From CAMBDR01 sp046597185 (lineage in GTDB: Bacteria; Pseudomonadota; Gammaproteobacteria; Burkholderiales; Burkholderiaceae_D): a stretch of DNA of 20,108 nucleotides. Made by a program: the position numbers and the translations under genes. Location of the stretch: assembly GCA_046597185.1 (NCBI GenBank), contig JBKJLF010000502.1:1-20108 (forward strand). The letters are read 5' to 3'. Positions 14,835 to 20,108 of the stretch are shown here, piece after piece. A model generated the notes under the pieces. The model saw only the letters and a program-made list of their open reading frames with translations. It was not told where the DNA came from and did no database searches. Each line of letters begins with the position of its first letter. Position 1 is the stretch's first letter.

Positions 14835-15326
14835 ATGGTTGTAGCAGTTTACCCCGGCACATTCGACCCACTCACACGCGGCCATGAAGATTTGGTGCGG
14901 CGGGCCGCCAGCCTGTGCGAGCGTTTGGTGGTTGGCGTGGCCGATAGTCGCAACAAGCATCCCTTTTTTACGCTGGAAGAACGGCTCGAAATTGCCAACG
15001 AAGTGCTCGGCCATTACCCCAATGTCACCGTCGAAGGCTTTTCCGGTTTGCTGAAAGATTTTGTGCGCCGCCATGATGCGCGCGTTATCATCCGGGGTTT
15101 GCGCGCGGTGTCGGACTTTGAATATGAATTTCAAATGGCGGGCATGAATCGCTATCTGTTGCCCGATGTGGAAACCCTGTTTTTAACGCCTTCTGATCAG
15201 TACCAGTTTATTTCCGGCACCATCGTGCGCGAAATTGCGGTGCTCGGCGGGGATGTCTCGAAATTTGTATTTCCGTCGGTAGAACGCTGGCTGAAAAAGA
15301 AAATCGGCCCCATCCCGGCGCAATAA
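14835..15326 (+). CDS. coaD: Phosphopantetheine adenylyltransferase
   Basis: 163 residues. CoaD transfers AMP from ATP to 4'-phosphopantetheine, giving dephospho-CoA, the penultimate step of coenzyme A synthesis. Nucleotidyltransferase motif GTFDPLTRGH at 8-17 with His17, RGLR at 87-90, and ISGTIVRE at 126-133 are all present. The length is normal. GGAG lies 6 nt before the ATG. A CATAAT at 14770-14775 may be its -10. The YfhL-type ferredoxin gene follows 35 bp downstream, and the two share one terminator, as expected for an operon; this pairing is common in betaproteobacteria. Confidence 0.97.
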   Translation: MVVAVYPGTFDPLTRGHEDLVRRAASLCERLVVGVADSRNKHPFFTLEERLEIANEVLGHYPNVTVEGFSGLLKDFVRRHDARVIIRGLRAVSDFEYEFQMAGMNRYLLPDVETLFLTPSDQYQFISGTIVREIAVLGGDVSKFVFPSVERWLKKKIGPIPAQ

Positions 15327-15361
15327 CCCACCCTCCCCCAACGCGGATGCCCAAACCCACC

Positions 15362-15616
15362 ATGGCTTTAATGATTACTGACGATTGCATCAACTGCGAC
15401 ATCTGCGAACCAGAATGTCCGAATGATGCCATCTATATGGGGGAATCGATTTATGAAATCGACCCCAATAAATGCACCGAATGCGTCGGCCACTATAACG
15501 AACCGCAATGCAAACAGGTGTGCCCGGTCAGTTGCATCCCGTTTCACCCGGAATGGCGTGAAAGCCAGGCGCAACTGATGGCCAAGTACGAACGATTGCA
15601 AGCGGAGAAAAAATAA
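15362..15616 (+). CDS. YfhL-type 2[4Fe-4S] ferredoxin
   Basis: 84 residues. The start at 15362 (MALMITDDCINCD) matches the conserved family N-terminus; an ATG five codons upstream at 15347 lacks a ribosome site. Cluster one: Cys9, Cys12, Cys15 and Cys19-Pro. Cluster two: Cys38, Cys41, then Cys50 and Cys54-Pro after an eight-residue insertion, with an extra Cys58. The CxxCx8CxxxCP spacing and the C-terminal helix are typical of the YfhL/Alvin type, soluble low-potential electron carriers. The specific partner is not shown by the sequence. Confidence 0.93.
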   Translation: MALMITDDCINCDICEPECPNDAIYMGESIYEIDPNKCTECVGHYNEPQCKQVCPVSCIPFHPEWRESQAQLMAKYERLQAEKK

Positions 15617-15622
15617 GGCCAC

Positions 15623-15655
15623 GCGTGGGCACGGGTGCCCACGCTACGATTTTTT
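15623..15655 (+). terminator. Hairpin terminator after coaD-ferredoxin
   Basis: A perfect 10-bp stem (GCGTGGGCAC / GTGCCCACGC, 15623-15632 and 15635-15644) with a tiny loop is followed by TACGA and six T (15650-15655). It lies 7 bp after the ferredoxin stop. uvrA converges from the other side (stop at 15657) and may also end here, although its T run on the opposite side is farther from the stem. Confidence 0.82.
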
Positions 15656-15656
15656 G

Positions 15657-18542
15657 TTACGATTTTTTGCCACGTTTGGCGGCGCTTTTTACTTTCAGCT
15701 CCAACAAAGGCAACAAATATTTACCGGTCGCACTATCCGGGTTTTGCGCCACTTGCTCCGGCGTGCCACTGGCCACAATAATGCCACCACCGGCCCCGCC
15801 TTCCGGCCCCAAATCCACAATCCAGTCTGCGGTTTTAATCACATCCAGATTATGTTCAATAATCAAAATGGTATTGCCCTGATCACGCAAGCGGTGGATC
15901 ACTTGCAACAGCATATCGATATCATGAAAATGCAGCCCGGTGGTTGGCTCATCCAAAATATACAGGGTGCGCCCGGTATCGCGCTTGGATAATTCGAGCG
16001 CCAATTTAACCCGCTGCGCTTCCCCGCCCGAGAGCGTGGTGGCACTTTGCCCGAGCCGGATATAACCCAAACCCACATCCAGCAAGGTTTGCAATTTACG
16101 CGCAATCAGCGGCACCACTTTGAAAAAAGCATGCGCGTCTTCCACCGTCATATCCAACACTTCGCTGATGTTTTTACCCTTGTATTGCACTTCCAGCGTT
16201 TCGCGGTTATAGCGCTTGGCGTGGCACACATCGCAAGGCACATACACATCGGGCAAAAAGTGCATTTCCACTTTCAACATGCCATCGCCCTGGCAGGTTT
16301 CACAACGCCCCCCCTTAACATTAAACGAAAAGCGCCCGGCGCTATACCCGCGCTCTTTGGCACTGGGCACGCCGGCAAACAAATCGCGAATCGGGGTAAA
16401 CAAACCGGTATAAGTAGCCGGATTGGAGCGCGGCGTGCGCCCGATCGGGGCTTGATCGACCGCAATTACTTTATCAAAATGCTCCAGCCCGCTGATGCTG
16501 TCATGCTCGGCCGGTTCAGTTTGCGAGCCATACACATGGCGCGACATGGCCGGGTACAAGGTATCATTAATCAAACTGGATTTACCCGAACCGGACACCC
16601 CGGTAATGCAAGTGAGCAAGCCCACCGGAAAGCTGACGCTGACGTTTTTCAAATTATTGCCGCGCGCGCCGGAAATAACCAATTGCCGCTCCGGGTTAGG
16701 CGTCAAGCGTTGCGCCGGCAGCGCAATCTTGCGCCGACCATCCAGATATTGCGCCGTCAGCGAATCTTTATTCGCCAAAATATCCGCCAGCGTGCCCGCC
16801 GCAATCACTTCGCCACCATGCACGCCCGCGCCCAAGCCCATATCGACCACATAATCGGCGCAGCGTATCGCGTCTTCATCATGCTCCACCACCAGCACAC
16901 TGTTGCCAATATCACGCAAATGCTTGAGGGTGCCGATCAGGCGGTCATTATCACGCTGGTGCAAACCAATCGACGGTTCATCCAACACATACATCACACC
17001 GGTCAAACCGGAGCCAATTTGCGAAGCCAAACGAATACGCTGCGCTTCGCCGCCGGACAAGGTGTCGGCGCTACGCTCCAGCGATAAATAATCCAGCCCC
17101 ACATTATTCAAAAATTTCAGGCGCGAGATGATTTCTTTCACCACGCGGTCGGCAATCTCACGCTTGGAGCCGACCAATTCCAGCGCCTCAAAATAAGCCA
17201 GCGCATCGCGCAGCGGTTCGGCTTCCACTTCATAAATGGCGCGCTCTTGCGCGCCCGTGCCCACCTTGACGTAACGCGCTTCCACCCGCAGGCGCGCGCC
17301 GTCGCAACTGGGGCAAGTTTTTTTATTGATGAACTTGGCCAACTCTTCGCGTACCGCCATCGAATCGGTTTCGCGGTAGCGGCGTTGCAAATTCACCACC
17401 ACGCCCTCAAAGGTGTGCGAGCGCACCGCATGCTGGCCGCGCTCGTTGACATAATCAAAGGGAATGGCTTGCTTGCCGGAACCAAATAAAATCACTTGCT
17501 GGATTTTTTCCGGCAATTGATCAAACGGTAAATCGATATCGAATTCATAAAACTTGGCCAGGCTGGCCAGCATCGAAAAATAAAACTGATTGCGCCGATC
17601 CCAACCCTTGACCGCGCCCGAAGCCAGTGCCAAATTCGGAAACGCCACAATACGTTTGGGGTCGAAAAATTCGATATGGCCCAAACCGTCACATTCCGGG
17701 CAAGCCCCCATGGGGTTATTGAAAGAAAACAGGCGCGGTTCCAGTTCTTGCAAGGAATAACCGCAAATCGGGCAAGCGAATTTGTTGGAATATAAATGCT
17801 CGGTGCCGCTCTCCATTTCCAGCACCACCGCGCGCCCATCGGCCAGGCGTAGCGCCGTTTCAAAGCTCTCCGCCAGCCGCTGCTTGATGTCCGGGTTGAC
17901 CTTGACCCGGTCGATGACCACATCAATCGTATGTTTTTCCGCCTTTTTCAGCTTGGGTAAATCATCGACCTCAACAATTTTTGCCGCATGGGTGCCGCTT
18001 TGCACCCGAAAGCGCACAAAACCTTGCGCCTGCATGGCTTCAAACAAATCAACATGTTCGCCTTTGCGGTTGGCCACCACCGGGGCCATAATCATTAATT
18101 TGGTGCCTTCCGGCAAGGCCAGCGCGGCATCCACCATTTGCGACACCGATTGCGCCGCCAAGGGCTTTTCCGGATGCGTGGGACAATACGGCGTACCCAC
18201 CCGCGCATACAACAGGCGCAGGTAATCATGAATTTCCGTCACCGTGCCGACCGTGGAGCGTGGATTGTGCGAGGTGGCTTTTTGCTCGATGGAAATGGCG
18301 GGCGAGAGGCCTTCGATCAAATCCACATCCGGCTTTTCCATCAATTGCAAAAACTGGCGCGCATAGGCCGAGAGCGATTCCACATAACGGCGTTGCCCTT
18401 CGGCATACAGCGTGTCAAAGGCCAGCGAAGACTTACCGGAACCCGACAAACCGGTGATAACCACCAGTTTATTGCGTGGCAGATCGAGCGAAATGTTTTT
18501 CAGATTATGGGTTCGGGCACCGCGAATACGTATTTGTTCCAT
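15657..18542 (-). CDS. uvrA: Excinuclease ABC subunit A
   Basis: 961 residues from ATG at 18542, chosen because MEQIRIRGARTHNLKNI matches the usual UvrA start and GGAAG precedes it; an ATG nine codons upstream (18569) has no ribosome site. UvrA is the ATP-dependent damage-recognition subunit of nucleotide excision repair and loads UvrB. Visible: Walker A GLSGSGKS at 31-38 and GVSGSGKSSL in the second half, two ABC signatures LSGGEAQR, two Walker B motifs with LDEPSIGLH and LDEPTTGLH, and the zinc modules CPICGYS...CPECDG, CPSCDG and CETCQG...CDVCHAKRYN. The length is normal and no lesion is seen. It is divergent from ssb. Confidence 0.98.
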   Translation of the reverse strand: MEQIRIRGARTHNLKNISLDLPRNKLVVITGLSGSGKSSLAFDTLYAEGQRRYVESLSAYARQFLQLMEKPDVDLIEGLSPAISIEQKATSHNPRSTVGTVTEIHDYLRLLYARVGTPYCPTHPEKPLAAQSVSQMVDAALALPEGTKLMIMAPVVANRKGEHVDLFEAMQAQGFVRFRVQSGTHAAKIVEVDDLPKLKKAEKHTIDVVIDRVKVNPDIKQRLAESFETALRLADGRAVVLEMESGTEHLYSNKFACPICGYSLQELEPRLFSFNNPMGACPECDGLGHIEFFDPKRIVAFPNLALASGAVKGWDRRNQFYFSMLASLAKFYEFDIDLPFDQLPEKIQQVILFGSGKQAIPFDYVNERGQHAVRSHTFEGVVVNLQRRYRETDSMAVREELAKFINKKTCPSCDGARLRVEARYVKVGTGAQERAIYEVEAEPLRDALAYFEALELVGSKREIADRVVKEIISRLKFLNNVGLDYLSLERSADTLSGGEAQRIRLASQIGSGLTGVMYVLDEPSIGLHQRDNDRLIGTLKHLRDIGNSVLVVEHDEDAIRCADYVVDMGLGAGVHGGEVIAAGTLADILANKDSLTAQYLDGRRKIALPAQRLTPNPERQLVISGARGNNLKNVSVSFPVGLLTCITGVSGSGKSSLINDTLYPAMSRHVYGSQTEPAEHDSISGLEHFDKVIAVDQAPIGRTPRSNPATYTGLFTPIRDLFAGVPSAKERGYSAGRFSFNVKGGRCETCQGDGMLKVEMHFLPDVYVPCDVCHAKRYNRETLEVQYKGKNISEVLDMTVEDAHAFFKVVPLIARKLQTLLDVGLGYIRLGQSATTLSGGEAQRVKLALELSKRDTGRTLYILDEPTTGLHFHDIDMLLQVIHRLRDQGNTILIIEHNLDVIKTADWIVDLGPEGGAGGGIIVASGTPEQVAQNPDSATGKYLLPLLELKVKSAAKRGKKS

Positions 18543-18659
18543 ATCAACTTCCAGTAAAATTTGCGCCATTCAAAACTGCTTGCGCGAGAATGCGCTACTA
18601 TAGCCGAGATTTTAAAGTCCTGCCGCGCGCATTCGCTTATCTTCACCCGATGTTTCGCT

Positions 18660-18665
18660 TATAAT
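18660..18665 (+). promoter_or_regulatory. Possible -10 element for ssb
   Basis: A perfect TATAAT lies 57 bp upstream of the ssb ATG, with a small hairpin (GGCGA / TCGCC, 18685-18700) in the leader. The -35 is weak. No CTG-N10-CAG LexA box is evident in the uvrA-ssb divergent region. Confidence 0.42.
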
Positions 18666-18722
18666 CGTGGGTTCCGTGAAAAATGGCGAAGCTTCTCGCC
18701 GCTGTCCAATAGGAGTAGTAAA

Positions 18723-19223
18723 ATGGCATCAGTTAACAAAGTTATCATTATCGGTAATCTGGGGCGCGACCCGGAGATTCGCTATATGCCCAGCGGTGAC
18801 GCCGTTGCCACCTTGGCCGTTGCCACGACCGATAGCTGGAAAGACAAAACCACAGGCGAAAAGAAAGAACAAACGGAATGGCACCGCATCAGCTTTTTTG
18901 GCCGCACCGCTGAAGTGGCCGGGCAATATTTGAAAAAAGGCTCGCAAGTGTATGTGGAAGGCAGTTTGCGCACCCGCAAATACACCGACAAGGATGGCGT
19001 TGAAAAATTTGCCACCGATATTCGTGGCGATACCCTGCAAATGCTGGGTAGCCGCCAAGGTGGTGGCGGCAACACGGGTGGGGGTGATAGCATGGACGAT
19101 GGCGGCTATAGCAGCGCCCCGCCACCACAACAACAACGCCCGGCCCCCCAGGCAGTAGCACCGCGCCCTGCCCCCAAACCCGCGCCGAATTTCTCGGATA
19201 TGGATGACGATATTCCGTTTTAA
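18723..19223 (+). CDS. ssb: Single-stranded DNA-binding protein
   Basis: 166 residues from ATG at 18723 with AGGAG about 9 nt upstream; the longer open frame to 18561 is spurious. SSB coats single-stranded DNA in replication, repair and recombination and works as a tetramer. The OB fold covers about 1-110 (NKVIIIGNLGRDPEIRYM, TEWHRISFFGRTAEVAGQYL, VYVEGSLRTRKYTDKDG). A Gly/Pro/Gln-rich flexible linker follows, and the acidic C-terminal tip MDDDIPF that recruits partner proteins is intact. It is divergent from uvrA, a common arrangement in beta- and gammaproteobacteria. Confidence 0.98.
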   Translation: MASVNKVIIIGNLGRDPEIRYMPSGDAVATLAVATTDSWKDKTTGEKKEQTEWHRISFFGRTAEVAGQYLKKGSQVYVEGSLRTRKYTDKDGVEKFATDIRGDTLQMLGSRQGGGGNTGGGDSMDDGGYSSAPPPQQQRPAPQAVAPRPAPKPAPNFSDMDDDIPF

Positions 19224-19261
19224 TCGCCGGGCCGAGGTTCGTGCTAAGATGGCTTACTTGC

Positions 19262-19300
19262 TGACGCGTCGGTGAAAATCGATTGCGTCAACTTGATTAT
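19262..19300 (+). terminator. Weak candidate terminator after ssb
   Basis: Inverted hexamers TGACGC (19262-19267) and GCGTCA (19285-19290) are followed by a T-rich stretch (ATTATTTTTATT). The stem is short and the loop is 17 nt, so this may equally be an operator or chance. Confidence 0.25.
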
Positions 19301-19320
19301 TTTTATTCGAGGACGCCCAT

Positions 19321-20100
19321 ATGAGCAGCAAAACCAAACTTCACGAAATTCTTGCCGTTGAGAAAGCGCGCACCAATCAAGTCAAAACCTTAATTGAAGA
19401 TACCACGCGCAAATTTGCCAAGTCGATGGATTATTTTTCGGGCTATTTAAAGTCCTTGAAGTTGATCCGCGACGACCCCGCCAACGCCGCCACCGAAGCG
19501 GCCGCGCGCGAGCAGAGGCAGTTGCCCACCACGGTGATTGAAACACTGAAATATGTCTTCAAACACTGGGCGGTGGCGGAAGATGTGCTACTGCAAAAAT
19601 CACTCTCCAACCAAATCGCCAAGGCCGATATTGTGCTGGCCAATGGGCGGGTCTTGGCAAGCGGCGTGCCAGTGGATGAGTTATTGGGTTTGGAAGTGCG
19701 ACTGGAAGACTTGCGCAAGGTATTTCATGCCATTCCCACCAATCGAGCCGACACCAAATATCAAGCCTCGGACGATGGCCGCAAAGGTAGTTGGGTGGCC
19801 TGCGATGCAGACATCACCACCAAAACCGAGCGCACCAAGGAACCATTTATCAAAGCGCCCGCCACGGACAAACATCCGGCCCAGGTGGAGGTGGTGGAAA
19901 AGGATATTGTGGTGGGCACCTTCACCAATATCAAACTCTCGGGCGCGGCCACCACCTTACAAAAAGCGCGGGCGATTGAGCTGATTGATGACTTGATCGC
20001 CGCCGTCAAGCAAGCGCGCATGCGCGCCAATACGGTGGAAGTGGTGGAAGGCAAAATTGGCGCGACCATCAGCGAGTATTTGATGCAGGCCTTTCATTGA
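19321..20100 (+). CDS. Conserved protein of unknown function (DUF7873-like)
   Basis: 259 residues from ATG at 19321 with GAGG about 10 nt upstream. No signal peptide, membrane segment or known catalytic motif is visible. The sequence recalls a family of about 260-residue bacterial proteins (DUF7873) that begin with a helix like LHEILAVEKARTNQVKTLIED and share ADIVLANGRVLASGVPVDELLGLEVRLEDLR, then a HPAQVEVVEKDIVVGTFTNIKLSGA segment and a helical C-terminus with ANTVEVV. The family name is from memory and could be wrong, but the pattern is strongly coding. It has its own upstream gap of 97 bp after ssb, so it is probably transcribed separately. Confidence 0.8.
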   Translation: MSSKTKLHEILAVEKARTNQVKTLIEDTTRKFAKSMDYFSGYLKSLKLIRDDPANAATEAAAREQRQLPTTVIETLKYVFKHWAVAEDVLLQKSLSNQIAKADIVLANGRVLASGVPVDELLGLEVRLEDLRKVFHAIPTNRADTKYQASDDGRKGSWVACDADITTKTERTKEPFIKAPATDKHPAQVEVVEKDIVVGTFTNIKLSGAATTLQKARAIELIDDLIAAVKQARMRANTVEVVEGKIGATISEYLMQAFH

Positions 20101-20108
20101 TTGTAAAG

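Noticed and set aside
18561..18722. N-terminal extension of SSB
   Set aside because: The SSB family starts at MASVNKVI, with a ribosome site at 18710-18715; the upstream frame is leader DNA containing the -10.
18543..18722. LexA (SOS) box between uvrA and ssb
   Set aside because: No CTG-N10-CAG palindrome of adequate quality could be found by eye in this divergent region.

Overview
The window looks like a chromosomal segment of a betaproteobacterium (Burkholderiales/Neisseriales-like). The basis is inference from the coaD - YfhL-type ferredoxin pair beside uvrA and ssb, the SSB sequence, and a moderate-to-high GC content with GC-rich third positions. No RNA gene, CRISPR array or complete insertion sequence was seen.  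Layout. (1) 1-7840, minus strand: three tandem paralogous soluble sensor histidine kinases, named here HK-A (7840-4955), HK-B (4949-2427) and HK-C (2437 to beyond the left edge). Each has about 500 residues of TPR-like helical repeats, then a coiled coil, an HEINNP phosphoacceptor helix and a HATPase domain. HK-A and HK-C carry a GAF domain before the kinase core; HK-B lacks it. They are spaced or overlapped like one operon (5 bp gap, 11 bp overlap). No response regulator is in view. (2) 7841-8620: mostly non-coding DNA, but with a short ORF overlapping the HK-A start by ATGA, a strong minus-strand terminator (8210-8239), and a 36-codon gene (8430-8320) encoding a peptide with a textbook double-glycine leader and a 13-residue core. 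(3) 8621-14713, accessory block: a DUF1778-GNAT toxin-antitoxin pair with its own promoter; a 50-bp relic of a Roc-COR gene; an exported Cys-rich protein 4 bp downstream of a lambda-endolysin-like lysozyme (effector-immunity-like arrangement); a Roc-COR GTPase with a striking Ala/Tyr/Asp low-complexity repeat; and, divergently, an AAA-like ATPase/PD-(D/E)XK nuclease. (4) 14835-20100, conserved housekeeping: coaD, ferredoxin, a strong hairpin terminator, uvrA (minus), ssb (plus) and a conserved protein of unknown function.  How the parts may work together. The HKs have no visible membrane segment, so they should sense a cytoplasmic or imported signal. TPR-like sensor domains near a secretable GG-leader peptide raise the possibility of peptide signalling, but no transporter, peptidase or regulator in the window supports it yet. 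The Roc-COR, lysozyme and exported-protein genes lie head-to-tail and could be one GTPase-lytic enzyme-antidote module; this is inference from gene order. The TA pair and the PD-(D/E)XK protein fit an accessory, defence-like block between the kinase array and the housekeeping genes.
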